Source: Lachnospiraceae bacterium
GTDB lineage: Bacteria > Bacillota > Clostridia > Lachnospirales > Lachnospiraceae
Length of the DNA: 64,000 bases
Direction of reading: 5' to 3'
Assembly: GCA_017635395.1 (NCBI GenBank)
Contig: JAGBLN010000041.1
Coordinates: 1 to 64,000, forward strand
Shown: one piece after another, positions 39,086 through 45,401 of the stretch
Layout: every line of letters begins with the position of its first letter
How positions within the stretch are numbered: the first letter of the stretch is position 1
Program-made: the position numbers and the translations under genes
The notes under the pieces: generated by a model
The model's input: the letters and a program-made list of their open reading frames with translations, nothing else
Databases searched by the model: none
Told to the model about the DNA's origin: nothing

Positions 39086-39101
39086 GCCGCATTTATGCGG
39101 C
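39086..39101 (-). repeat. GC-rich hairpin before the trpX-like ribosome binding site
   Basis: GCCGCAT / ATGCGGC arms, followed in the minus transcript by AGAAGGAGGAATT and the start codon. It is almost the same block as that before rplO (58764-58778), including the GGCG..AGCCGC lead-in. Confidence 0.55.
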
Positions 39102-39241
39102 TATGCGCCGGTCTCCGTTTCGGAATACCTGCGCTTTTAAATTTGACGGGACAGGACATCGTTCGGCTATAATTGCTGCCCAGTAATGTAGCGCCTGTCG
39201 GATGCCTGCACGATTACGCATCTGACAGGAAAATCCAAAAC

Positions 39242-39518
39242 AAAAAGCCTGTCCCTATAGCAGTTTCTGCTGGGACAGGCTTAAAAATTCATACCTGCGG
39301 TGCCACCCGGCTTGGTGCATAACACACCCACTCTGTACACACTATCATGCGCCGGATCTTTTAACGATGATCCACTCCGTCTCCCATACTCTGCCGTAAG
39401 CATTTCCGGTCGCCCTCCGGAGTCCATTCAATACCACGCCTGTCACTGCGATCCCACCATCCGCAGCTCTCTCCTGACAAGTGATGTGATACCTACTCAC
39501 TCTCCGTCAACGGTTTAT
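39242..39518 (-). promoter_or_regulatory. T-box riboswitch (tryptophan-type) with terminator
   Basis: The minus strand carries GGGTGGCACCGCA (from 39308 down), the T-box antiterminator sequence, then a terminator (39245-39255 with 39272-39282, AAGCCTGTCCC stem) ending in U. The upstream part has the AGAGAG-type stem I sequence, and GAAUGGACUCC places UGG (39424-39426) at the expected specifier site. The bulge reads UGGC, which pairs with a GCCA tRNA end; bacterial tRNA-Trp has G at the discriminator. Uncharged tRNA-Trp would therefore switch on the transporter genes. Confidence 0.92.
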
Positions 39519-39523
39519 AAAAA

Positions 39524-39551
39524 AATATCATACCGACATAACAAATGTCAA
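39524..39551 (-). promoter_or_regulatory. Promoter of the T-box operon
   Basis: TTGACA (39546-39551) on the minus strand, with GATATT (39524-39529) 16 bases downstream. Transcription would start near 39517, at the beginning of the T-box leader. Confidence 0.65.
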
Positions 39552-39630
39552 CTACCTTTTTTTGTTTCGCTAAGTATGCTTTACAATTCCTCGTATTCTT
39601 CTTTTAGCTTTTCTATATCCATACAAGCCC

Positions 39631-39834
39631 CTAATCCGTAACTATCAGCACTGTCGCAGGGCCATTGACGGAGTACTTCACATCCTGATATAGCTCTGCG
39701 TATATTGCACTTACTGCTTCTCTGGTTTCAAGTTCTTCCACCAGGGACGCTGTCGGCACATTTGCTAAATACTGTCTCACATCCAAAGGCGTTTTTTCCT
39801 TTTGCCACTGGAATTTCTTTTTATCCAAACTCAT
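39631..39834 (-). CDS. Small phage protein, BC1881-like
   Basis: 67 residues from ATG 39834, with GGGAG eight bases upstream. The segment PTASLVEELETREAV followed by a GPATVLIV tail resembles BC1881-family phage proteins of Firmicutes, whose function is unknown. It is preceded at once by a terminator hairpin (39851-39875) whose U-run flows into the ribosome binding site, an arrangement repeated before the gene at 40313. Confidence 0.5.
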   Translation of the reverse strand: MSLDKKKFQWQKEKTPLDVRQYLANVPTASLVEELETREAVSAIYAELYQDVKYSVNGPATVLIVTD

Positions 39835-39850
39835 TATCTCTTCTCCCACT

Positions 39851-39875
39851 AAAAAAGCACCTACTGAGTAAGTGC
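39851..39875 (-). terminator. Terminator running into a ribosome binding site (copy 1)
   Basis: GCACCTACT (39857-39865) pairs with AGTAAGTGC (39867-39875), followed in the minus direction by six U and then AGTGGGAGAAGA, which is the ribosome binding site of the next gene. The 21 bases from 39841 are identical to those from 40321. Confidence 0.7.
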
Positions 39876-39888
39876 CTTGTCATTATGT

Positions 39889-39935
39889 TATAATCCTTTC
39901 TACAGAGTGTTGGCGCACTTGAGTCTGTAGAAAGG
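39889..39935 (+). promoter_or_regulatory. TATAAT and a ribosome-site hairpin before the KTSC gene
   Basis: TATAAT at 39889-39894 is followed by a perfect 12-bp inverted repeat (39895-39906 with 39924-39935, CCTTTCTACAGA / TCTGTAGAAAGG). The 3' arm ends in AAAGG of the ribosome binding site AAAGGAG, so the hairpin could limit translation. No good -35 is seen. Confidence 0.5.
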
Positions 39936-39946
39936 AGAATATCGCT

Positions 39947-40150
39947 ATGGAACCAGTTTCATCTGCTATTGCCAAAATTGATTACAACCCTGATGTACTC
40001 ATACTTCGAATCACTTTTACCGATGGACGCATTTACGAATATTATGGCGTACCGCTTGAACTCGCAAACCTTTTTATGTCAGCACCGTCTAAAGGTAAAT
40101 TCTATACCCATAACATCAGGGGGCATTTTAATCAACAGCGCATTCTTTAG
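39947..40150 (+). CDS. KTSC-domain small phage protein
   Basis: 67 residues. MEPVSSAIAKIDYNPD, LRITFTDGRIYEYYGVP and the closing FYTHNIRGHF match the KTSC domain, a fold of about 60 residues often found in phage and plasmid genes and at the ends of larger proteins. Function is unknown. It is the only plus-strand gene in the prophage remnant and its end overlaps the converging gene at 40128 by 23 bases. Confidence 0.8.
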   Translation: MEPVSSAIAKIDYNPDVLILRITFTDGRIYEYYGVPLELANLFMSAPSKGKFYTHNIRGHFNQQRIL

Positions 40151-40313
40151 GCATTGCCGCCAAAGTTTCTTCAATCCGTATTCCGTCCCATTCAATCACT
40201 ACTGTGGTGTGCGGATGGAAGTTTTCTTGAAGATATTTTACTATACCTTCGCTCATCTCCATCAGTTTTGATACTTTCGGTTCAAACATTTTTGTATTAT
40301 CATTTTTCTCCAT
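40128..40313 (-). CDS. Hypothetical small acidic protein of the prophage remnant
   Basis: 61 residues with a helical N-terminal half (KVSKLMEMSEGIVKYLQENF) and a strand-like second half containing VVIEWDGIRIEE. No family recognised. GGGAG lies nine bases before the ATG, in the repeated AGTGGGAGAAGA block. Being downstream of the MuF toxin-like gene and its 63-residue neighbour, it could be an immunity or accessory protein, but nothing in the sequence proves that. Confidence 0.5.
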   Translation of the reverse strand: MEKNDNTKMFEPKVSKLMEMSEGIVKYLQENFHPHTTVVIEWDGIRIEETLAAMPKECAVD

Positions 40314-40330
40314 GTTAGTCTTCTCCCACT

Positions 40331-40357
40331 AAAAAAGCACCGGGGATCCGATGCTTT
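40331..40357 (-). terminator. Terminator running into a ribosome binding site (copy 2)
   Basis: AAAGCACCGG (40334-40343) pairs fully, with one G-U, with CCGATGCTTT (40348-40357). The minus transcript continues in U and then the AGTGGGAGAAGA ribosome binding site. The stem differs from copy 1 but the flank (40321-40341) is identical. Confidence 0.7.
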
Positions 40358-40360
40358 TAT

Positions 40361-40552
40361 TCATTCTTCATTTTTAAACAATTCCTTGTATTCATCTTTG
40401 GGTACGAAACAAAATCCATTAGCGCATTCACATCCTTTAGTAGGTTCAAAATCACTTCGTCCCTCAGGAAATGCCTTACAGTATCGTGTAACTTTATCAT
40501 CTGCAAGACCAATATAGTATTTACACGCAGCACAATACGAAACTTCTACCAT
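40361..40552 (-). CDS. Six-cysteine small protein next to the MuF toxin-like gene
   Basis: 63 residues with cysteines at 7, 10, 25, 41, 43 and 48. YCAACKYY and YCKAFPEG resemble a group of small, probably zinc-binding proteins with a CxAFPxG motif often found near phage and toxin genes. Its start overlaps the end of the MuF gene by seven bases, so the two are translationally coupled, the position expected for an immunity protein. Function is inferred from position only. Confidence 0.6.
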   Translation of the reverse strand: MVEVSYCAACKYYIGLADDKVTRYCKAFPEGRSDFEPTKGCECANGFCFVPKDEYKELFKNEE

Positions 40553-41745
40553 AAATCAAACACCTTTGCAGCTTTATCTAATCTTTCTCTTGCCTCTCCC
40601 GGAATTGTATCATACATTCCTTTTTCCTTCAATACGCTTGCTTCGGCTAATGATTCGAGCATATCCCTATCAGCAGTTTTGCTTATGCCTTTTACTCCTG
40701 GGGTTTCGTTATACCTATTAACTACTGCCACAGGCACGCTGATGGCCTGATTAGCATGCGCTATTTCGTGTTTTAAACAATCTTCCATGTTTTCACATAC
40801 AGTATTATCAGCAAGTTTTATTATTTTATTGATTAACTCGAGATTTTTTCCAGCGAAAAAATTCTCGTTGATTTCCAATTCCGCATTATACCATAATCCA
40901 CTTGCCTCCATGTTTGTATTAAATACTATTTTGGGGTCGAGTTTTTTTATTGATATCGTATCGAATTTATTAAGAGCCTCATTGCTTTTCAGTGTGTTAT
41001 AAATTTCATCAATTATCTCACCGTCTATTTTACTGTCGCCTTTTCTAATTGAATTTTTTAGTATTTCAATATCTTCTATCGAAATTGCTTTATTTAGTTT
41101 CGGATTAAGCGATGTTGGCTTATTAAACCCTTTCATGGCATCTTCTGCTACCCCGATCCGTTCCGCCACCTTCTCCTTGTTCTCTTCCTTCCAGCTCCAT
41201 GTCTTGGAGTGGGCGTTCTGGGTGCGGCCGGTGCCGGGATCGTAGGTGACTTTGCATTTGCAGGCGCGGTGTCTTCTCCATACATCGTTACCGGTGTTCC
41301 TTACATCCCCGTAGTCATAGGTTCCTTCAAGGGACTGGCACCATTTGCAGCATCCGGACTCCGCCTCACGTCTGATCTTGGGTGTAAGGCCTGCCTTGTA
41401 GTGAAAGTCTGCGTTCTTGTGCACCGCATCCGTAGCCACGCTCTGGCTGAAGTTCACCACATCCTGCTCCGTACTCTTGCGCACATCCTCGTACTGATCG
41501 GCATTTGACACATAGTTTACTAAGCCATCGATACGGTCCCTGTTCAGATCCGGACGTAGGGCTTTGATGTGCAGCCCTGCCTGCTCGTTTAAGATGCCGT
41601 AAATCCCTTCCGCGATCTCTGCCACCATTTCATGGCATTCTTCAAGGTTCGGCGGTAAGATCCTGGATGCTATGTTGTAGTACATCTTTCCATCCGGAAG
41701 AATGTCGCCGGACACATTATTGTGCAGCGCTTTTATGCGGCCCAT
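40546..41745 (-). CDS. MuF-type phage capsid protein with a C-terminal HEIAH metallopeptidase-like domain
   Basis: 399 residues. Residues 1-190 match phage minor-capsid (MuF/SPP1 gp7-like) proteins: NADFHYKAGLTPKI, CCKWC (132-136), TGNDVWRRHRACKCKVTYDPG. From about 215 the protein changes to an AT-rich, lysine- and isoleucine-rich domain with HEIAH (326-330) and ESLAE (364-368), a gluzincin-like pair. MuF proteins of temperate phages often carry exchangeable C-terminal toxins. No ribosome binding site is seen before the ATG and no promoter, so the gene may be silent or part of a lost operon. The coupled gene at 40361 may be its partner. Confidence 0.75.
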   Translation of the reverse strand: MGRIKALHNNVSGDILPDGKMYYNIASRILPPNLEECHEMVAEIAEGIYGILNEQAGLHIKALRPDLNRDRIDGLVNYVSNADQYEDVRKSTEQDVVNFSQSVATDAVHKNADFHYKAGLTPKIRREAESGCCKWCQSLEGTYDYGDVRNTGNDVWRRHRACKCKVTYDPGTGRTQNAHSKTWSWKEENKEKVAERIGVAEDAMKGFNKPTSLNPKLNKAISIEDIEILKNSIRKGDSKIDGEIIDEIYNTLKSNEALNKFDTISIKKLDPKIVFNTNMEASGLWYNAELEINENFFAGKNLELINKIIKLADNTVCENMEDCLKHEIAHANQAISVPVAVVNRYNETPGVKGISKTADRDMLESLAEASVLKEKGMYDTIPGEARERLDKAAKVFDLW

Positions 41746-41774
41746 GCGCTGACTGAAAATTTCATTTAATTATA

Positions 41775-41810
41775 GAAAAAACCCGCTTACCGAATAACGG
41801 TTAGCGGGTT
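41775..41810 (-). terminator. Intrinsic terminator after hicB
   Basis: AACCCGCTTACCG (41780-41792) pairs with CGGTTAGCGGGTT (41798-41810), one mismatch, followed in the minus direction by TTTTTT. It ends hicAB transcription and separates it from the capsid gene. Confidence 0.88.
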
Positions 41811-41836
41811 ATCCCTTTTTATTTATGAGATTTTAT

Positions 41837-42256
41837 TTATGCGAGATTCAGTTTCTCTTTAAGCGCTTCCTGAAGGACTCTCGATACATTGATATGTGCT
41901 GCTTCGGCTTCCCTGTTGAGCCAGTTCGGTATCGTTACATTCCTCCGAACCGACTTGTTGTCAACCTTTTTTCTATATTCAGTAAAATCAATATCAACTA
42001 AAGTTGTTATCGTTTCGCCTTCCTCTGCGAATGTCCCCTCCGACGCTTTAAGGCTTCCCATCGGTGACGGTTCCGGAATCGGCCTGCCTTCATCTTCAAG
42101 ATATATTCCCTTAAGGCCTATGGCATCCCTTGCCATATAGATTCCATCCTCAATTCCGTTGCCCTCTGTCAATATATCAAGATCCGGCACCTCCACGAGT
42201 ACGCTATCATTTTCATCCTTTGTCAATGTTAAAAAAGTGATATATGCTCTCTTCAT
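41837..42256 (-). CDS. hicB: HicB antitoxin
   Basis: 139 residues. The N-terminal half has the partial RNase-H-like HicB fold (AYITFLTLTKD, VEVPDLDILTEGNGIEDGIYMARDAIG) that blocks HicA; the C-terminal half is a ribbon-helix-helix DNA-binding part (SVRRNVTIPNWLNREAEAAHINVSRVLQEALKEKL). AGGAGGAAGAG precedes the ATG. It follows hicA by 25 bases; HicB with HicA presumably represses the promoter at 42478-42506. Confidence 0.92.
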   Translation of the reverse strand: MKRAYITFLTLTKDENDSVLVEVPDLDILTEGNGIEDGIYMARDAIGLKGIYLEDEGRPIPEPSPMGSLKASEGTFAEEGETITTLVDIDFTEYRKKVDNKSVRRNVTIPNWLNREAEAAHINVSRVLQEALKEKLNLA

Positions 42257-42281
42257 CTCTTCCTCCTGTTCCGAGCGGGCT

Positions 42282-42452
42282 TTACAGCCCTCTCCTTTTG
42301 ATGATTGCCTTTGCAGTTGTTTCCTTTATTTCCTTGTGTCTTGGAACTTCCTCGGTCTCATCGCCTCTTGCGTATATGTCGTGGTTGCTTCCGTTCCTCA
42401 CAAGTCTGAATCCTGCATTTTCCAGCTTCTTGATAAGGTCTCTTCGTTTCAT
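42282..42452 (-). CDS. hicA: HicA mRNA interferase toxin
   Basis: 56 residues, translated directly: MKRRDLIKKLENAGF, then NGSNHDIYARG with the catalytic His24, then EVPRHKEIKETTAKAIIKRRGL. This is the double-stranded RNA-binding-like fold of HicA, which cuts mRNA. AAGGGGG is placed about ten bases before the start. The toxin-first order hicA-hicB is the usual one. Confidence 0.93.
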   Translation of the reverse strand: MKRRDLIKKLENAGFRLVRNGSNHDIYARGDETEEVPRHKEIKETTAKAIIKRRGL

Positions 42453-42477
42453 GTACCATAACCCCCTTACAAGTACT

Positions 42478-42531
42478 ATAATACGCTATTTTACACACTT
42501 TGCCAAGAGAAAATATACACTTTTTTACACA
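42478..42531 (-). promoter_or_regulatory. hicAB promoter with repeated operator-like motifs
   Basis: TTGGCA (42501-42506) and TATTAT (42478-42483) on the minus strand are exactly 17 bases apart. TTTTACACA occurs twice on the plus strand (42489-42497 and 42523-42531), one copy in the spacer and one upstream of the -35, which fits binding by the HicB ribbon-helix-helix domain. Confidence 0.7.
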
Positions 42532-42543
42532 TTTTACTAACCG

Positions 42544-42669
42544 TTATTCAGTTGTCAATGTACTCTCTGTATATGCTTGCAGATAATTCTTCCCGAATAT
42601 AAAGTGTCCAGCAAACATTCCAAGCAGTACTCCGAACAGTATCGCCAATAGCCTGATCCGTTTATTCAT
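42544..42669 (-). CDS. Small single-span membrane protein
   Basis: 41 residues: MNKRIRLLAILFGVLLGMFA opens a single hydrophobic helix, followed by a short polar tail. GGAGG lies eight bases before the ATG. The start codon overlaps the stop of the frameshifted Xre gene as ATGA, so the pair was once translationally coupled. Function is unknown. Confidence 0.6.
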   Translation of the reverse strand: MNKRIRLLAILFGVLLGMFAGHFIFGKNYLQAYTESTLTTE

Positions 42670-42895
42670 TTCTCTGCCTCCGCATATTGTCTCAGAACCA
42701 ATAGCTCCTGAAGGACCCGTACTACAAGGGCTTCCGCTATTTTTCTGCATTTTCGAACTTGCAGATCCTTCCGTTAGATACTGCCACTACCGTTGTAAGT
42801 GACAGCCCCGTTCTTTCCAGCAGATCTTTCTGGCGTAGTCCTGCCTGTTTCAGTGCGCTGTAGATTTTCACGTTGTCCAGAATCACCTTTCTCAT
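42666..42895 (-). pseudogene. Frameshifted Xre-family regulator
   Basis: From ATG 42895 (AGGAGGAAAT upstream) the frame reads MRKVILDNVKIYSALKQAGL, then a helix-turn-helix QKDLLERTGLSLTTVVAVSNG, and stops after 52 codons at 42737. In another frame the downstream sequence continues as KDLQVRKCRKIAEALVV, the normal continuation of an Xre domain, to a TGA at 42666. A one-base deletion near 42770 explains both. A shortened 52-residue product could still be made. Confidence 0.75.
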
Positions 42896-42913
42896 ATTTC
42901 CTCCTGACTGCAT

Positions 42914-42957
42914 AAAAAAGAGATGCACACAGAGCTTTTAACTCTATGTACATCTCT
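42914..42957 (-). terminator. Intrinsic terminator after the patatin-like gene
   Basis: Bases 42919-42935 and 42941-42957 form a stem of about 16 base pairs including G-U pairs (AGAGATG / CATCTCT at the base), followed in the minus direction by TTTTTTATG. Confidence 0.88.
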
Positions 42958-42988
42958 ATTGGTTTACATTTTTCGAGACGCTACTGAG

Positions 42989-43918
42989 TTATTTTTCCCT
43001 GTTGCATCTCATATTAAAACTTGCCCCCAGATAATCCAGGATATGTTTTACATTTGCAATTCCATCCTTATAACCCAGCCAGTACAGATTTCCAAGCTTT
43101 TCCATATCTCCCTCCAGGCGGGAAACAGTTACTTTCATTGAAGGGGCGATCTGTAAGAGCCTGCCCTCCATATGCAGACGGTCAATCTCATCGCATTGAT
43201 GGTTATAAGCCCTGTTGCTAATGGCAAGCTTTTGGGCAAACTCTTTTCTTGAGCCATAAAAGCGAAATGCTGCCTTCGATATTTTATCAGACTTACGAAA
43301 AGCAAGTTCCCTGGTACGAAGCACGATTATCTTTTCAAAGCCGTTCTGCATTGCCCATCTGTAGGGTATCTTACATGCACAGCCGCCGTCCAGGTAAGGT
43401 ACCCCCTCTATCCATACCATAGGCGAGATATAAGGCATAGATGCCGAAGCCCTTACACCTTCAATTACATGTCTGCTTCGTCCCTTCTCAAAGCAGGTTG
43501 CCTTTCCTGTATTACAGTTGGTTGCTACTGCTATAAATCTCTGCTTACGCTCCTCAAATCTTTCCCTGTCAAAAGGTTCCAGTACCCCCCTGTCTTCTGT
43601 CAGGAAACCGATATCCAGTATGCTGTGGCTTTTGGCCAATGCCTTTGCTCCGATATAACGGCTGTCATGACGGAATCCAAGATTTATTCTTGCTGACCTG
43701 CCTATCTGGCCGGACACATAATTCATTCCGGAGAGAGCCCCGGCCGATACTCCGATCACGCAGGACATATTGATATCTTTTTCCATAAGTGCATCCAGGA
43801 AGCCCTGAGTATACAGCCCTCTAAATGCTCCTCCCTCCAAAACAAGACACCCCTCCGTAATATGGTCAGATGCCTCCCCTTTCGGGATTTTATCCAAGTG
43901 CGAATAAACCTTAGCCAT
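42989..43918 (-). CDS. Patatin-like phospholipase
   Basis: 309 residues. The oxyanion loop GGAFRGLY, nucleophile elbow GVSAGA (serine of GxSxG) and catalytic DGG (YLDGGCACKIP) are present, the complete Ser-Asp dyad of bacterial patatins. The family hydrolyses acyl esters of membrane lipids. AGGAGAA precedes the start. It lies between the TetR gene and the Xre/HicAB region and ends at a strong terminator. Confidence 0.9.
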   Translation of the reverse strand: MAKVYSHLDKIPKGEASDHITEGCLVLEGGAFRGLYTQGFLDALMEKDINMSCVIGVSAGALSGMNYVSGQIGRSARINLGFRHDSRYIGAKALAKSHSILDIGFLTEDRGVLEPFDRERFEERKQRFIAVATNCNTGKATCFEKGRSRHVIEGVRASASMPYISPMVWIEGVPYLDGGCACKIPYRWAMQNGFEKIIVLRTRELAFRKSDKISKAAFRFYGSRKEFAQKLAISNRAYNHQCDEIDRLHMEGRLLQIAPSMKVTVSRLEGDMEKLGNLYWLGYKDGIANVKHILDYLGASFNMRCNREK

Positions 43919-44007
43919 TTTAAATTCTCCTGATATTAATTATTCATTTTAAGTATTGCTTTTTTGGTGCTTTGTTTTTTTTAAGATGCTTTTTTAATTA
44001 GAGCGCT

Positions 44008-44592
44008 TTATACCAGTTTCTTTAATATACCGTCAAAAATGTCAACACAGATGCCGGCCATATATTCCTCATCCTCATGCATGCCATCTCTAAACCAGCT
44101 TATAAGGATCTGAAAAAATGCCGCCTCTGCCGCAAGCTGCATATACTTTCTCTCCGTATCTTTTGTTGGATACAGGAGCTCCGCTATTGATTTTCCGGAA
44201 AACAGATCCCGTTGCTGTATGCCGGCCTGGTCAAGCAGCACAATAATATCCTTGTTCTCACGGACAATCCTGAACACATCCGCAAACCATTGCTTTGGTG
44301 CCTCATGCAGCTCAGGTCTCTCCGTCAGCTCTGAAATGCTTTCTATCAACTTTCTCCCCAGCTCATTTAAAATATCTTCCTTATCCGTGTAGTTGCGGTA
44401 AAATGCAGTTCTCGATACACCGGCCCGGCGCACTATCTCACTGACAGTGATCTTCTCATAGGGCTTATCTGCCATAAGATGTATCAGTGCAAGCTGCAGG
44501 CATTCCCTGGTCAGCTGGTTTGACTCCTTATTGTTCATTCGCAGCACTTCTTTTTTCTGCAGTTCTGTCAAAGTTTTATTTTCGGATTGCAT
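44008..44592 (-). CDS. TetR/AcrR-family transcriptional regulator
   Basis: 194 residues from ATG 44592 (GGTGG five bases upstream); the frame is open to 44658, so the start is uncertain. The N-terminal helix-turn-helix is typical: ITVSEIVRRAGVSRTAFYRNYTDKEDIL. The C-terminal ligand-binding region is helical. It diverges from a CmpB-family membrane gene across an intergenic palindrome at 44698-44723, its probable operator. Ligand unknown. Confidence 0.85.
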   Translation of the reverse strand: MQSENKTLTELQKKEVLRMNNKESNQLTRECLQLALIHLMADKPYEKITVSEIVRRAGVSRTAFYRNYTDKEDILNELGRKLIESISELTERPELHEAPKQWFADVFRIVRENKDIIVLLDQAGIQQRDLFSGKSIAELLYPTKDTERKYMQLAAEAAFFQILISWFRDGMHEDEEYMAGICVDIFDGILKKLV

Positions 44593-44697
44593 AGTATCCA
44601 CCATCTTATGCGCTACAAAATCCACGTTTTTGTAACGCCCTCTCAATTTTTGTAACAACTGTCAGTTCCGTAGCCTGTGACGTTGTGTTTCACATGT

Positions 44698-44723
44698 CTT
44701 GATGTTACACTTGTAACATCAAG
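44698..44723. promoter_or_regulatory. Palindromic operator between the TetR and CmpB-like genes
   Basis: CTTGATGTTAC (44698-44708) and GTAACATCAAG (44713-44723) are perfect inverted repeats with a four-base centre, the form of TetR-family operators. TATAAC at 44730-44735 on the plus strand may be the -10 of the membrane gene, so repressor binding would block it. Partial copies of the TGTAAC half-site occur nearby at 44650-44656. Confidence 0.75.
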
Positions 44724-44757
44724 ACGAGTATAACATCAAACAAGGTGCGTGACAAGT

Positions 44758-45342
44758 ATGGAATATGATATTTTTAAACTGATGTTCATATCGGTGATCA
44801 TCTCTTTTTTAGGATATGCTACTGAAAACATCTGGCTTCTTTTTACGAAGGGATACATGGATAACCGGAATACAGTACTGCCCTTCCTTTCGGGCTATGG
44901 GCTGTCCGTAGTCGGTTTTTATCTGCTGGTGGGAACACCTTCTGAAACACATTTTGACGTGATATATTATGTGCAGGCTGTCATTACCGTAGGAATCGGT
45001 GAAATCCTGCTGGGAACATTTGTGGAAAAATATATAGGTGTCGTATACTGGAATTACAGCTGGATCCCGCTGCATCTGACAAAATACACATCCCTTCCTA
45101 CCAGTCTGGGATTTGCAATGATCACCATGCTTTTTATGAGGTACTGCTTTGATCCGATAATGGATGCTCTCGCCCTTATCCCAAGGGACCTGCTCTGTCC
45201 TGCCTCAGTTTTTCTCTTTGTGCTGATCAATTTAGATACGCTGCATGGCTTTATGGAAATGCGCAAGAATCATAAACAGTATTCCTTGTGGAAGATTGAA
45301 CTACCGCGCTGCATTGAAGACTTTCCCGTGCTTTTCCACTAA
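44758..45342 (+). CDS. CmpB-family (putative ABC transporter type IV) membrane protein
   Basis: 194 residues from ATG 44758 with AAGG ten bases upstream; GTG 44749 is a weaker alternative. Five or six membrane helices. The pattern ENIWLLFTKGYMDNRNTVLPFLSGYG fits the PF06541 family, whose members have NRGFLxGPxxPIYG there. Function is unknown. It is divergent from, and presumably controlled by, the TetR gene. Confidence 0.75.
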   Translation: MEYDIFKLMFISVIISFLGYATENIWLLFTKGYMDNRNTVLPFLSGYGLSVVGFYLLVGTPSETHFDVIYYVQAVITVGIGEILLGTFVEKYIGVVYWNYSWIPLHLTKYTSLPTSLGFAMITMLFMRYCFDPIMDALALIPRDLLCPASVFLFVLINLDTLHGFMEMRKNHKQYSLWKIELPRCIEDFPVLFH

Positions 45343-45401
45343 AGGAAAGTCTTTTCTGATATTTTATTCTGAAATGTTTTTTGAAGTATTATCCAATAAT
45401 A

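Larger units (their letters stand above)
39581..41745. mobile_element. Prophage remnant
   Basis: A minor capsid (MuF-type) gene, a KTSC-domain gene, a BC1881-like gene and two small hypothetical genes lie together, without integrase, portal, terminase or tail genes. The AT content jumps within the region. No attachment site or tRNA was recognised. A 13-codon open frame at 39581-39622 (minus) with no clear homology sits at the left end and may be the stub of another phage gene. The pieces read as a decayed prophage fragment kept between the T-box promoter and hicAB. Confidence 0.65.

Noticed and set aside
39300..39641. A 113-codon plus-strand frame
   Set aside because: It overlaps the T-box leader on the other strand, and the conserved bases there are explained by the riboswitch.
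42737..42895. The 52-codon Xre frame as an ordinary complete gene
   Set aside because: The continuation of the domain is found in another frame just downstream, so a frameshift is the simpler reading.
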